Below, piece by piece: positions 16,912-25,746 of a DNA stretch of 64,000 bases. The translations under genes were made by a program, and so were the position numbers. This DNA is from Hydrogenivirga caldilitoris. GTDB taxonomy: Bacteria > Aquificota > Aquificia > Aquificales > Aquificaceae. The notes under the pieces are model-generated. The model was not told the origin of the DNA, did not search any database, and was given only the letters and a program-made list of their open reading frames with translations. Position 1 is the first letter of the stretch; every line of letters starts with the position of its first letter. Location: assembly GCF_003664005.1 (NCBI RefSeq), contig NZ_RCCJ01000001.1, positions 1,054,001 to 1,118,000 of the forward strand, in the 5' to 3' direction.

Positions 16912-18510
16912 TTAACCGTACTCTTCTATTCTAAAAGCAGGGTTCTTCAAAAGTTTACCAGGTCTGGTTCCCGGATTGAAGGGCTGGCTTTCCTCATAGG
17001 AGTTGGGCACGAATATCACATCATCGGCTATGTTGCTGTTCTTCTTCACCTTCAGTTTTGTCCCTCTTATCTCTATCTCTTCCTTAACCCCTAACCTTTC
17101 CATGGTTTTACTGTTCATATAAGCTAACTGCTGACTCTCCATATCATGAGTCCATACGTTCCAGTGCCCAATTTCATCAACAAGCGTGTTATCACATAGC
17201 ACGTAAATGCCTCTGTCCTCAACCTCATACAAGTTAAACTCCCCTTCCCACTCCTCTATGTAGGGTATATCTACGTCCGCTCCACCTTCTGCCTCTCTCA
17301 CCTCCTCTAACCCTAACCCAAGCTCATTAAGAAATTCCTCTATGTCCCTTCCATTACCAAGGAGTTCGTGCGGGGCAAAGGAATTCTCAATGGAGGGGAG
17401 AACCTGAGGAGAGTAGGCAACCAAGCCGAAACCGTTTTTATAAGGGAAGAACTCTCTCTCTGCAAAGAGTTTAACAGGTATAACGAGGTCTACATTGTTT
17501 GCCGTAAGGTTAGGGAAGAGGGTAAGGTGGACGGTTCTCTTTTCCTTAAGCTTGTTTAGGAGGGTTTCATCCATGAACATTGCAGGGTTACCTGTAAGGA
17601 GCAGGCTATCAAAGTCTGTGAATTCTTTTAAAAACTCCTCAAGACCTTTAGCTTTGAGGGGAGACACGTTCCCAACTATACTGTAGTTAACCCTTACCTT
17701 ATCTCTTATTCTCTTCAGAGCGCTTAGTACGTTGCCTCTCCATCTACTTCTTAATAGGGTTTCTCCTATGAGGATAAGGCTCTCCTTTACCAGGGATATA
17801 GATTTTGCGAGTCTTTCAATCTCCTCTTTGAACATCAGCTCCTTGTCCTTTCCCTCTATGTAGTCTGCCAGTTCCTCAATGAACCTTACCACAAGGGAAG
17901 GTTTTACAAGAATTCTCCTGCTTGCCTTTGCAGAGGTTGTACCGTATCTGGAAGAAACAGCTACTATATAGGAGGAGCGCTCAAAGGCGTCAACAAGCCA
18001 GCGGGTTGCCATTACCTCTGTGAACACCGTCTCACATTCAAGGGCAAGTATAACCCTCTGCTCCCTCCACTCCTGCGGTCTGAGGGTTGTAGCCCTGAAA
18101 GGTAAATAAAGGGAATCCGTATAGACGTGCTCGGTAAAGCCAACCGCTGAAACGTAATCCTTGAGGTCGGAAAATCTATCCAAGAATACAGCGACCCTTC
18201 CCTTTAAATTTCTATTTAGCCATTCAAGGGCGTCCTTTTGATCTATCTCCTTGTAGTTTCCTCCGTCTCTTAGGATAGCTTTCCTCAGCCTGAGTGGGTT
18301 CTTGGGTGTCTCCTGAATCAGGGTTAAACCCTTTGTACAGAAACTCCCTATACCGTTAGGGTCATGGGGATGCCCGTAAAGGTCAACGAGGTCTTCCCCT
18401 TTAAGGTAAGCTATGTATCCGCAAGCGCATCCACACCCGGCGCACACACCACAACGCTCGCAGTCAAAATCCTTTACCGTAAGGGGTACGTTTGTTGGTT
18501 TCAGGCTCAC
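16912..18510 (-). CDS. Short molybdopterin-oxidoreductase-like iron-sulfur protein
   Basis: The 532-residue product has the N-terminal cluster motif of the DMSO-reductase superfamily: C23-x2-C26-x3-C30-x27-C58, followed by TKG and NPLRLRKAI. Three more cysteines (17, 20, 28) crowd the same region. A C-terminal stretch (LAYMNSKTMERLGVKEEIEI through FVPN) resembles the molybdopterin-dinucleotide-binding domain. Yet it is much shorter than typical formate dehydrogenase or nitrate reductase catalytic subunits, and I see no clear catalytic Sec, Cys or Ser motif; FwdB or NuoG-like relatives are alternatives. It starts with GTG overlapping the fabI stop by 4 bases. Substrate unknown. Confidence 0.7.
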   Translation of the reverse strand: MSLKPTNVPLTVKDFDCERCGVCAGCGCACGYIAYLKGEDLVDLYGHPHDPNGIGSFCTKGLTLIQETPKNPLRLRKAILRDGGNYKEIDQKDALEWLNRNLKGRVAVFLDRFSDLKDYVSAVGFTEHVYTDSLYLPFRATTLRPQEWREQRVILALECETVFTEVMATRWLVDAFERSSYIVAVSSRYGTTSAKASRRILVKPSLVVRFIEELADYIEGKDKELMFKEEIERLAKSISLVKESLILIGETLLRSRWRGNVLSALKRIRDKVRVNYSIVGNVSPLKAKGLEEFLKEFTDFDSLLLTGNPAMFMDETLLNKLKEKRTVHLTLFPNLTANNVDLVIPVKLFAEREFFPYKNGFGLVAYSPQVLPSIENSFAPHELLGNGRDIEEFLNELGLGLEEVREAEGGADVDIPYIEEWEGEFNLYEVEDRGIYVLCDNTLVDEIGHWNVWTHDMESQQLAYMNSKTMERLGVKEEIEIRGTKLKVKKNSNIADDVIFVPNSYEESQPFNPGTRPGKLLKNPAFRIEEYG

Positions 18511-19319
18511 TTCTTGAAGACCCCTTCCTTTATCTCTTCCTCCCTTCCAAAGACTCCCATTATATGGTAGCCGTTGTCAACGTGTATTACCTCACCTGTA
18601 ACACCTCTTGACCAATCACTGCACAGGTAAACCGCGGTGTCACCCACGTCTTCTATGGTTATGGGTTTACCGAAGGGATTAACCTTGGTGGTGTGCTCCA
18701 TGAGAAGGTGGAAGCCGGTTATACTGTATGCAGCAAGGGTTTTCACAGGCCCAGCAGATATCGCGTTTATCCTGTGTCCATACTTAGCTATATCGTAAGC
18801 GAGATACCTGACCGTGCTCTCAAGGGCAGCCTTCGCTATACCCATAACGTTGTAATGAGGAACCACCTTCTCAGCTCCGTAATAGGATAAGGTCACTATT
18901 GACCCTTTCCTACCTTCCATAAGGGGTAGAAGTTCCCTTGTCATGGCTATCAGTGAGTACACGGATATATCCATGGCTACCTTGAAGCCATCCCTGCTTG
19001 TGTCTATAACCCCACCCTTAAACTCTTCCTTCGGAGCGTAAGCTATAGAGTGCACTATTATGTCAAGCTCCCCCCAATTCTCCTTTAAAAACTTCCTAAG
19101 GTTGGTTATGTCCTCATCAAGGGAAACGTCACACTTCACGGTAAGCTTGCTCCCGAACTCCTTTGCAACCTCCTCTACCCTCTTTTTGAGCTTATCGTTT
19201 GCGTATGTGAAGGCAAGTTCGGCTCCCTCCCTATGGAAAGACTCGGCTATTCCGTATGCTATGCTCTTTTCGTTAGCTATTCCTGTAATCAAAGCCTTCT
19301 TTCCTTCCAGAAGTCCCAT
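18507..19319 (-). CDS. fabI: Enoyl-[acyl-carrier-protein] reductase (NADH)
   Basis: FabI makes the last reduction in each cycle of fatty acid elongation. The 270-residue product shows KKALITGIANEKSIAYGIA, the FabI-type dinucleotide site; HSIAYAPKEE; LSYYGAEKVVPHYNVMGIAKAALE with the active Tyr and Lys spaced Y-x6-K; and GPVKTLAA. AGGAGG stands 6 bases before the ATG. It shares the run with tonB, the aldolase and the Mo-enzyme-like gene. Confidence 0.96.
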   Translation of the reverse strand: MGLLEGKKALITGIANEKSIAYGIAESFHREGAELAFTYANDKLKKRVEEVAKEFGSKLTVKCDVSLDEDITNLRKFLKENWGELDIIVHSIAYAPKEEFKGGVIDTSRDGFKVAMDISVYSLIAMTRELLPLMEGRKGSIVTLSYYGAEKVVPHYNVMGIAKAALESTVRYLAYDIAKYGHRINAISAGPVKTLAAYSITGFHLLMEHTTKVNPFGKPITIEDVGDTAVYLCSDWSRGVTGEVIHVDNGYHIMGVFGREEEIKEGVFKK

Positions 19320-19358
19320 TTAATACCTCCTAAAAAAACTTAATTGATACAAGGATAT

Positions 19359-20165
19359 CTATGTTTGAGTTTGACCCAATATTTCCAAAGCCTCCTCAAC
19401 ACTACCACCTTCGTGGACTATCTTTGCCATAGCGCGAACCATAAGACCTGGGTCCTTAGCCTGAAATATATTCCTCCCTATAGAAAGACCAGAGGCTCCA
19501 GCCCTTATCGCGCCGTGAACCATCTCAAGAACGTCCCTTTCGGACTTCATCTTGGGTCCTCCCGCTATAACCACAGGTATGGGGGAGCCTTCGGTTGCAA
19601 GCCTGAAGCTTTCAGGGTCTCCCGAATAGGGAACCTTTACTATGTCTGCACCCAGTTCGGCTCCTATCCTTGCACAATGGGCGACAACCTTTGGATCGTA
19701 CTGATTCTCAATCTTTGGACCTCTTCCATAGACCATAGCAAGAAGAGGCATCTGCCATTCTTCACAGGCTCTGGAGATAATACCGAAATCCCTGAGCATG
19801 TCTCTTTCCATATCTGCACCGATGTTTACGTGGATTGAGACGGCATCTGCACCCAGTCTTATCGCCTCTTCAACGGAACAAACCAAAACCTTATCATTCT
19901 TTGAAGGAGATAGGTCTGTGGAAGCGGAGAGGTGTACTATCAAACCTATATCCTTTCCTCCACCTCTGTGTCCAGCCCTGACCATTCCCTTGTGAAGAAC
20001 AACCGCATTGGCTCCTCCCTCGGCAACCTTATCCACGGCGACTTTTATATCCTTTATCCCCTCTATGGGTCCAGAGCTTACACCGTGGTCCATCGGAACG
20101 ATTATCGTCCTTCTTGTATTTCTGTTCATTATCCTCTCAAGCCTGACCACCTTACCTATGTTCAT
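19359..20165 (-). CDS. DhnA-type class I aldolase (fructose-bisphosphate aldolase or ADTH synthase)
   Basis: The 268-residue TIM-barrel product belongs to the archaeal-type class I aldolase family: [12 protein letters not shown] near the start, [27 protein letters not shown] with the likely Schiff-base Lys, and VIAGGPK plus GRNIFQ binding phosphate at the end. Members are either fructose-1,6-bisphosphate aldolase or 2-amino-3,7-dideoxy-heptulosonate synthase of the alternative aromatic pathway. Sequence alone does not tell which; in an autotroph, a gluconeogenic aldolase is the simpler guess. AGGAGG precedes the ATG. It follows tonB by 4 bases. Confidence 0.88.
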   Translation of the reverse strand: MNIGKVVRLERIMNRNTRRTIIVPMDHGVSSGPIEGIKDIKVAVDKVAEGGANAVVLHKGMVRAGHRGGGKDIGLIVHLSASTDLSPSKNDKVLVCSVEEAIRLGADAVSIHVNIGADMERDMLRDFGIISRACEEWQMPLLAMVYGRGPKIENQYDPKVVAHCARIGAELGADIVKVPYSGDPESFRLATEGSPIPVVIAGGPKMKSERDVLEMVHGAIRAGASGLSIGRNIFQAKDPGLMVRAMAKIVHEGGSVEEALEILGQTQT

Positions 20166-20169
20166 ACGA

Positions 20170-20865
20170 TTAACCTCCTCGGAAGCTGAAGGTTATTTCT
20201 CCCACTTGAACTTCTTCATCTTCAACCTTCTCAAACCTAATCCCTCTAACGTAAGTTAGCAGAGTATTATCTATATTAACATTTCCGCTCCTCTGAAGTA
20301 AGAGGGCTTTAACCACCCTCCCCTCCGGGGAGACCCATATTCTGACTCTGACAGCACTGGGGAACTCTGTTGATATAAGTTCCGGAGCCGGAGGCGTGTA
20401 AACTATACTCCTTGAACCTCCTTTTATCCTGACCTCCTTTCCCGTAAGCACAGCCGATAGAGAACCAACCTCCTTCTTTTTTGTTTCCCGTTTTTTTAGC
20501 CGACTTTCTATCTTTTTCTCCAGGGCTGAGAGTACAGAAACGTCTTCCTCCCTCTGAACCGGTACCTTGACGTCTCCTTTCTCGTGGGCTTTTGTAACTG
20601 TAGCTCCAACTTTCCTCTCTTTACCTACACCTTTCTTTTCCCTGGATATAGTCTTCCTCGCTTCCGACTTTGCCTCCACAACAGAGCGCTGCTTACGAGG
20701 CTTAGCGACCTCAACCTCCTTTATGTCAACCACTCTCAGAGGGTATATCTCAGGCACCTCTTTAACTTTAACGATAAAGACTGTGGTCAAAAGGGAAAGC
20801 AGGAGCAGGTTTATCAGTATTGATATAATCCAGTAAAGAGCTTCCTCCACCGCAGTCTTTAACAT
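20170..20865 (-). CDS. tonB: TonB-family energy transducer
   Basis: The 231-residue product has one N-terminal membrane helix (about 10-32), a long Lys/Arg/Glu-rich periplasmic spacer instead of the usual Pro-rich one (about 50-150), and a C-terminal TonB-like domain: [23 protein letters not shown] and VRGIRFEKV. TonB passes proton-motive energy from ExbB/ExbD to outer membrane receptors; an ExbB/ExbD pair lies at 40046-41077. The spacer is basic and unusual. The upstream region has a TATACT box and no Shine-Dalgarno. Confidence 0.85.
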   Translation of the reverse strand: MLKTAVEEALYWIISILINLLLLSLLTTVFIVKVKEVPEIYPLRVVDIKEVEVAKPRKQRSVVEAKSEARKTISREKKGVGKERKVGATVTKAHEKGDVKVPVQREEDVSVLSALEKKIESRLKKRETKKKEVGSLSAVLTGKEVRIKGGSRSIVYTPPAPELISTEFPSAVRVRIWVSPEGRVVKALLLQRSGNVNIDNTLLTYVRGIRFEKVEDEEVQVGEITFSFRGG

Positions 20866-20893
20866 ATTTGTTCAAATAGTATAATCCTAAGAC
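20866..20893. promoter_or_regulatory. Divergent promoter region between tonB and gpsA
   Basis: This 28-base gap holds TATAAT at 20880-20885, ending 8 bases before the gpsA ATG, and TATACT on the other strand facing tonB. A small inverted repeat ATTTG-TT-CAAAT (20866-20877) lies next to the tonB start. Neither gene shows a Shine-Dalgarno. The layout predicts a leaderless gpsA transcript. Confidence 0.5.
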
Positions 20894-21874
20894 ATGAGGT
20901 TTGCTGTCATAGGAGGTGGACGCTGGGGGACAGCCTTGGGAGTGCACCTTGGGCGCAACGGAAATGAAGCCCTAATCTACGACATAAACGAGGAAACGGT
21001 GGGAAAGATAAATCAGGGAATACACCCCTATACGGAGGGGGTAAGAATACCAGAAGGTGTCAGAGCAACAACCTCAATACACAATGTGGAAGATTATGAG
21101 AATCTCGTGTGCGCCCTTCCAACCCAAACTGTGAGAAGCGTATTCTCCCAGATAAATCTCAAAGGCAAGAGGGTAATAAATGCTTCAAAGGGACTTGAGC
21201 TTAAAACTTTTAAGAGGGTTTCCCAGATAATAAAGGAGATAGAACAGGAGTGTAACGTTTTCGCTCTGTCGGGTCCGTCCTTTGCCGAAGAAGTGTCCAA
21301 GGGGTTGCCCACGGCGGTAGTCTTGGCTTACGAGCAAGATGAAGAGGGGGCTCATCAGCTCCAAAGGGCTATAAACAGTGAAAACTTCAGGGTTTACCTG
21401 AATCCGGACATAGTGGGTGTGGAGCTGGGAGGAGCTCTGAAAAATGTTATCGCCATCGCCTGTGGTATCTCCGATGGGTTGGGATTTGGTTACAATGCCC
21501 GTGCTGCTCTAATCACCAGAGGCTTAGTTGAGATGACCAGGATAGGCGTGAGGCTCGGAGCAAAGAAGGAAACCTTTTTTGGTCTGTCCGGGGCTGGGGA
21601 CCTTATACTTACATCAACCTCAGACCTCTCAAGGAACAGAACCTTTGGTTTTTTACTCGGTAAAGGGTTAAGCCCTGAAAAAGCCCTCAAGGAAATCGGT
21701 CAGGTTGTGGAGGGCGTAAAGACAGCCGAGGCTTTAAAAGAGCTTACAGACAGGGAGGGTATATACGCACCTATAACCGAGGCAGTTTACAGGGTAATCA
21801 TTCGTCGTGAGGAGTTGAAGGGGGTTCTTCGGGAGATGCTTCTCCGTTCTCCTGGGGAGGAGTTTTCTCTATAA
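20894..21874 (+). CDS. gpsA: Glycerol-3-phosphate dehydrogenase [NAD(P)+]
   Basis: GpsA reduces dihydroxyacetone phosphate to sn-glycerol-3-phosphate, the backbone for phospholipids. The 326-residue product starts with the dinucleotide fold [13 protein letters not shown], then [23 protein letters not shown] with substrate contacts, [18 protein letters not shown] with the catalytic Lys, and SGAGDLILT. Its last 77 bases overlap a zinc-ribbon gene on the other strand. Confidence 0.96.
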   Translation: MRFAVIGGGRWGTALGVHLGRNGNEALIYDINEETVGKINQGIHPYTEGVRIPEGVRATTSIHNVEDYENLVCALPTQTVRSVFSQINLKGKRVINASKGLELKTFKRVSQIIKEIEQECNVFALSGPSFAEEVSKGLPTAVVLAYEQDEEGAHQLQRAINSENFRVYLNPDIVGVELGGALKNVIAIACGISDGLGFGYNARAALITRGLVEMTRIGVRLGAKKETFFGLSGAGDLILTSTSDLSRNRTFGFLLGKGLSPEKALKEIGQVVEGVKTAEALKELTDREGIYAPITEAVYRVIIRREELKGVLREMLLRSPGEEFSL

Positions 21875-21980
21875 GCTCTCCGTAGTAAAAGTACTCCCCA
21901 CACCCATCACACCTCCAGATACCTCCACCGCAGCATTCCACTATCTCAAGGGGGTATCCACATAAAGGACAGCACTCCAT
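21798..21980 (-). CDS. Small zinc-ribbon protein overlapping the end of gpsA
   Basis: The 60-residue product carries two CxxC pairs, CPLC and CDGC, spaced like a zinc ribbon, plus a Cys-Cys-rich CCGGG between them, and an acidic Pro/Glu-rich tail. The ribbon itself lies outside gpsA; only the tail (from about residue 36) is antisense to it. The Cys spacing is unlikely by chance, so I take it as real. TTATAT stands 4-9 bases before the ATG and there is no Shine-Dalgarno. Function unknown. Confidence 0.55.
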   Translation of the reverse strand: MECCPLCGYPLEIVECCGGGIWRCDGCGEYFYYGELIEKTPPQENGEASPEEPPSTPHDE

Positions 21981-22011
21981 GCCGATATAAGAGAATATAG
22001 GTTAGTTAAAG

Positions 22012-22707
22012 ATGCTTGGGAATACAACAGGTCACACCATATTGATTGGTCTGGACAGAAGTAGCTTCGCCATGGTAGAAACCCTTCAGAGTTTCGGTGA
22101 GAGTGTGGTAGCCATAGAAACAGATGAGGAGAAGATTAAAGTCTTTAAAGAGTTCTTCCCTCATGTTCCAATTATAAAGGGAAGTCCAAAAGGGGAAGAA
22201 ATCCTTGAACGTGCAGGAATAAGGGGTGCTAAAAGACTTCTTGTAAACACACCTTCGGATGAGGACAATGCTATCATCACAGCAATAGCAAGGACTATGA
22301 ACCCGAGTATATTTATATCTTCACGAGTTATAAAACGGGAAAGCGAAGGTAAGCTCAGGGAAGCAGGGGCAAACCAAACCTATAGCCTTGAAGATATGAG
22401 CGGTAGAGCCGCGGTATTATCCACTGTGAAACCAGACATATCAAGGTTTATATCCGAGATATTGCTCTCTGAGAATACACCTTACATGATAGATTCCTTT
22501 GAGATAGGAAAGCACTCTCCAGTGGTTGGGAGGAGGCTTGAAGAATTCTATAATGCGGAAGTCTTTGGTATTCTGTTGGCTGTTGTAAAAGGGAACCGCT
22601 TACTGGTAAACCCTCCCAGAAGGACGGAGTTGCTGGTAGGTGACAGACTGATAGTCCTGGGTAGTCTTGAGCAGATAGAGAACCTGCTTAGTACAATAGG
22701 AGCTTAG
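22012..22707 (+). CDS. RCK (TrkA-N/TrkA-C) potassium channel or transporter regulator
   Basis: The 231-residue product has an N-terminal Rossmann-like RCK domain (HTILIGLDRSSFAMVETL, DEEKIKVF, NTPSDEDNAIITAIAR) and a C-terminal TrkA-C domain (about 145-231; NPPRRTELLVGDRLIVLG). Such proteins gate K+ channels or Trk/Ktr transporters in response to nucleotides. No channel gene is adjacent, and no membrane helix is present here. Its end overlaps the HDOD gene by 4 bases, convergently. Confidence 0.85.
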   Translation: MLGNTTGHTILIGLDRSSFAMVETLQSFGESVVAIETDEEKIKVFKEFFPHVPIIKGSPKGEEILERAGIRGAKRLLVNTPSDEDNAIITAIARTMNPSIFISSRVIKRESEGKLREAGANQTYSLEDMSGRAAVLSTVKPDISRFISEILLSENTPYMIDSFEIGKHSPVVGRRLEEFYNAEVFGILLAVVKGNRLLVNPPRRTELLVGDRLIVLGSLEQIENLLSTIGA

Positions 22708-23870
22708 GCAAGAAAGGTTTTTACACTTTCCTGGGCGTAATTGATATGCTCCTCAAGCTCCTCCTTGTCTATCCCTAAGGTCTTTGCAAACTCATAAACC
22801 TCTCCTCCGTCCATGAGGTCTATCAGCTTCAGATAAGGTTCAAGTCTCTTGTCTCCGTAAAGGTTCTTGATCTCTTCAGGAAGCTGCATGGAGTTGAAAA
22901 AGACCTCCGGTCTTACACCAAAGGCTGAAGGCATTTTGTAGAAGAGTCCCACAAAGAAGAGTTCATCCTTTGGTATACCTTGCAGATTTTTAGAAAAGCT
23001 TTCCAGTAAAAAGGCGTTGCTCAACATCTTCCTTATAAATTCTATGAAGCTTGGATCTTGTCCAAAAAACTGGGACATCCAGACCGCTATTAGGAATTTT
23101 TTCAAATTTTCAAGCCCAAGGTAGTTTATGGCGTTCTTTATAGACTCTATCTCCTTCCTGTGAGGGAAAAGTGGAGAGTTAACGTACTGAAGTAGCTTGG
23201 TTACAAGAGCCGGGTCTCCCTTTATAGTTTGAGTCAGAGAGTCAACGGAAGCTTCCTCTGAAAGCATAGATATAAGTCTTGACACAGCTCCCTGCATGTG
23301 TTTTAGAGAATTTATAATGAGAACATCCTCATACTCGCCTTCACAGAAGAAGTCAAAGCCCTCAACGTCTAAGCTCTCAGAGCATCCTATGGTGAGCTTA
23401 CCTTCCAAGTGCACAGGCTCATCTTCAGAATATACGTAGGTTATATACTCAGAAAAGGTGTTGAATACCTCCCTGTTGCTTGAAAGCAACCTCTTATGTA
23501 TAGAGAACAAAAATCCATTGTCCTGATAGTAGCCGAATAACTCTTTGAGGGCATTCAGGTGCTTTGAAGTCAAAGCCTTTCTGGGAAGTGTCAGATTGAG
23601 TATGAACTTTGTACCGTTAAGAACGTCTATTACGGACTTTGATACGAGCATATCCACGGGAATATCCACCAGCCCCCTTCTGCTCCCGAGCAGCTTCTCC
23701 TCAACCTCAGGAGAATAATTGGCAACGAGATGGAGTATAAGGCTATTTACGTCTACGGGCTCTCTTTCCTCTTCCCACTTGTCAATCCATACCTTATAGA
23801 AGGATATATCTCCAGCACTGTCTCTTATATTCTGCCTCTTAAATATAAAAGAACTAAGCTTTACCTCCAT
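22704..23870 (-). CDS. Degenerate EAL plus HDOD domain protein (YuxH-like)
   Basis: About 388 residues. The N-terminal half (1-190) resembles the EAL-like domain of YuxH proteins (FIFKRQNIRD, then FILNLTLPRKAL) but lacks the EAL, DDF and metal-binding residues, so no phosphodiesterase activity is expected. The C-terminal half is an HDOD domain: LTQTIKGDPALVTKLLQYVNSPLF, SIKNAINYLGLENLKKFL and ELFFVGLFY. HDOD proteins are signalling adaptors without known catalysis. I start it at the ATG at 23870; the TTG two codons earlier is also possible. Confidence 0.82.
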   Translation of the reverse strand: MEVKLSSFIFKRQNIRDSAGDISFYKVWIDKWEEEREPVDVNSLILHLVANYSPEVEEKLLGSRRGLVDIPVDMLVSKSVIDVLNGTKFILNLTLPRKALTSKHLNALKELFGYYQDNGFLFSIHKRLLSSNREVFNTFSEYITYVYSEDEPVHLEGKLTIGCSESLDVEGFDFFCEGEYEDVLIINSLKHMQGAVSRLISMLSEEASVDSLTQTIKGDPALVTKLLQYVNSPLFPHRKEIESIKNAINYLGLENLKKFLIAVWMSQFFGQDPSFIEFIRKMLSNAFLLESFSKNLQGIPKDELFFVGLFYKMPSAFGVRPEVFFNSMQLPEEIKNLYGDKRLEPYLKLIDLMDGGEVYEFAKTLGIDKEELEEHINYAQESVKTFLA

Positions 23871-23889
23871 TTCCAACCCCTTCTAAAAT

Positions 23890-24777
23890 TTAACCGCATA
23901 TCTCACTCAGCTCTTCCAGGTATTCCCTGAGCATCTTCAGGTAGCTTTTATATCTTTCGCAACTTATCTCACCCTTTTTAACAGCCTCTTTGACCCCACA
24001 TCCCGGTTCTTTAACGTGAAGACAGTCTGGATACCTGCACTCGTACCTTAGAAACTCTCTAAAGTAATTCTTTACACTCTTTCGGCTTACAAACTGCAAA
24101 ACCTCAACCCGAGAGAAGCCCGGTGTGTCCCCGATAAAGGAGTTTTTCCCAAAAGGTATAAGCTTCACGCCCGTAGTGGTATGCTTTCCTCTCTGGGTTT
24201 TCTCGCTTATCTCTCCTATCCTGAGCTCTTCACCTGTAAGGTACTTAAGTATGGTGCTCTTGCCCACACCGGATGGTCCAGCAAGTATGCAGATATCACC
24301 TTCAACAAGTTCAACAACTTCCTCAATACCCTTTCCAGTTTTAGCACTGACATGAACGACCTCATACCCAGCCTTGGAGTATAGCTCGCTCCACCTTTCA
24401 AGCTCTCCTCTGCCCTCCTCATCAAGGAGGTCAGTCTTGTTGAATACCACAACAGGCTCACAACCCACATGGTCATACACAACGAGCAAGCTGTCAAGAA
24501 GGTAGTTATCAAACTCTGGTTTCTGAATTGTCATTACACATATAACCCTGTCCACATTGGCGATAGGGGGTCTTATGAGAATGTTTTTTCTCTCTTCCAC
24601 TTCCTCTATCGCAAAGGTTTCGGCATCAACTATATTTCCCAGAACTCTATCCCCTGCATATATTTTGGTCCTCTTCAGGAGCTTTCCCCTGGGGATTCCT
24701 TTAAAGGTCTTCCCCACAGATGGAACGTAAACTCCTATCAGCTGGGCGACTCTCTCTATGACTAAGCCTTTTTCCAC
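23890..24777 (-). CDS. rsgA: Small ribosomal subunit biogenesis GTPase RsgA
   Basis: RsgA tests maturation of the 30S decoding centre. The product is a circularly permuted GTPase: OB domain (1-65), then G4 NKTD, G5 VSAKTGKG, G1 GPSGVGKS, G3 DTPGF, and a C-terminal zinc knuckle CRYPDCLHVKEPGC. Start choice is uncertain: GTG at 24777 gives 295 residues, close to the family length; a TTG at 24822 would add 15 residues of unlikely sequence. A divergent small gene starts 56 bases away. Confidence 0.92.
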   Translation of the reverse strand: MEKGLVIERVAQLIGVYVPSVGKTFKGIPRGKLLKRTKIYAGDRVLGNIVDAETFAIEEVEERKNILIRPPIANVDRVICVMTIQKPEFDNYLLDSLLVVYDHVGCEPVVVFNKTDLLDEEGRGELERWSELYSKAGYEVVHVSAKTGKGIEEVVELVEGDICILAGPSGVGKSTILKYLTGEELRIGEISEKTQRGKHTTTGVKLIPFGKNSFIGDTPGFSRVEVLQFVSRKSVKNYFREFLRYECRYPDCLHVKEPGCGVKEAVKKGEISCERYKSYLKMLREYLEELSEICG

Positions 24778-24832
24778 CTCAGTTTTTATTCTATACTTGA
24801 CTGGAAAAGACCCTTTGCACAAGATACTTTTG

Positions 24833-25159
24833 ATGCTTGATAAGTCAGAACTGGATGAGGAACTCCTCAGGGAAATAGCAAGTGTAAGCGGTGGTTATGG
24901 AGCCAAGATAGAGAAGTGTATGAAGGAGATGGAGAGGATAGAGAGGGCGGTACGTTATCTCAAAAAGAGGATAGAGAGAACCAGCGGGACTCCTGTCTTC
25001 TCAATAAAACTATCGGTTAGATTGAGAAAGAAGTTTTTCAAGCTGAAGGAAGAGGCTCTTGAGCAAAGAAGGTATCTAATCATATACAGGGAAGCTCTGG
25101 GGCTTTTAAAACACAGGGAAGTCTTTGAGATATACAACTTAGAGAGGTTTAAACTCTGA
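24833..25159 (+). CDS. Small charged helical protein of unknown function
   Basis: The 108-residue product is rich in Lys, Arg and Glu with heptad-like spacing (about 20-105), so it is probably helical and partly coiled-coil. It has no signal peptide, membrane helix or motif I know. I start it at ATG 24833; the open frame reaches back to 24758 but that part is antisense to rsgA. It ends inside the trpG stop (11-base convergent overlap). That the frame is a gene rests on its position between two starts and its clean composition. Confidence 0.5.
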   Translation: MLDKSELDEELLREIASVSGGYGAKIEKCMKEMERIERAVRYLKKRIERTSGTPVFSIKLSVRLRKKFFKLKEEALEQRRYLIIYREALGLLKHREVFEIYNLERFKL

Positions 25160-25730
25160 CGGTGCAAACTTCAAGGAAATTCCTGAGTATGTCCATTCCG
25201 TGCTCTGAAAGAACAGACTCTGGATGGAATTGAACTCCAAACACCGGATACTCAACGTGCTGGATTCCCATAACCTCTTCATCCTCAGACCAGGCTGTAA
25301 CTTTTAAAACTTCAGGAATACTGTTTCTGTCTATAACCAGGGAGTGATACCTTACGGCTGTGAACGGGCTTGGGATACCTTTGAATACGCCTTCACCCGT
25401 ATGGTAAATCTTAGATACTTTACCATGCATAAGTCTCTTCGCTCTTACGATACTACCTCCGAAAGCTACCCCTATTGATTGATGTCCAAGGCATACACCC
25501 AAGATAGGCAGTTTCCTATAGAAGCTCTTTACAAGCTCAACGGATATACCAGCTTCAGCCGGTGTACACGGACCTGGAGATATAAGGATACCTTCCGGAT
25601 GTATATCCTCCACCTCCTGCAGGGTTATCTGATCGTTTCTCTTTACCACAGTTTCAGCCCCCAGTGAGCCAAGGTACTGCACAAGGTTGTAGGTAAAGGA
25701 ATCGTAGTTGTCTATTACAAGTATCCTCAT
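25149..25730 (-). CDS. trpG: Anthranilate/aminodeoxychorismate synthase glutaminase subunit
   Basis: This class I glutamine amidotransferase supplies ammonia to TrpE or PabB. The 193-residue product shows IDNYDSFTYNLVQYL, ISPGPCTPAEAG, the nucleophile elbow GVCLGHQSIG and the His-Glu pair in FHPES, the full catalytic triad. Neither trpE nor pabB lies in the window, so the pathway (tryptophan, folate or both) is undecided. It follows radA by 16 bases. Confidence 0.93.
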   Translation of the reverse strand: MRILVIDNYDSFTYNLVQYLGSLGAETVVKRNDQITLQEVEDIHPEGILISPGPCTPAEAGISVELVKSFYRKLPILGVCLGHQSIGVAFGGSIVRAKRLMHGKVSKIYHTGEGVFKGIPSPFTAVRYHSLVIDRNSIPEVLKVTAWSEDEEVMGIQHVEYPVFGVQFHPESVLSEHGMDILRNFLEVCTVRV

Positions 25731-25746
25731 ATGAAATTAATATAGC

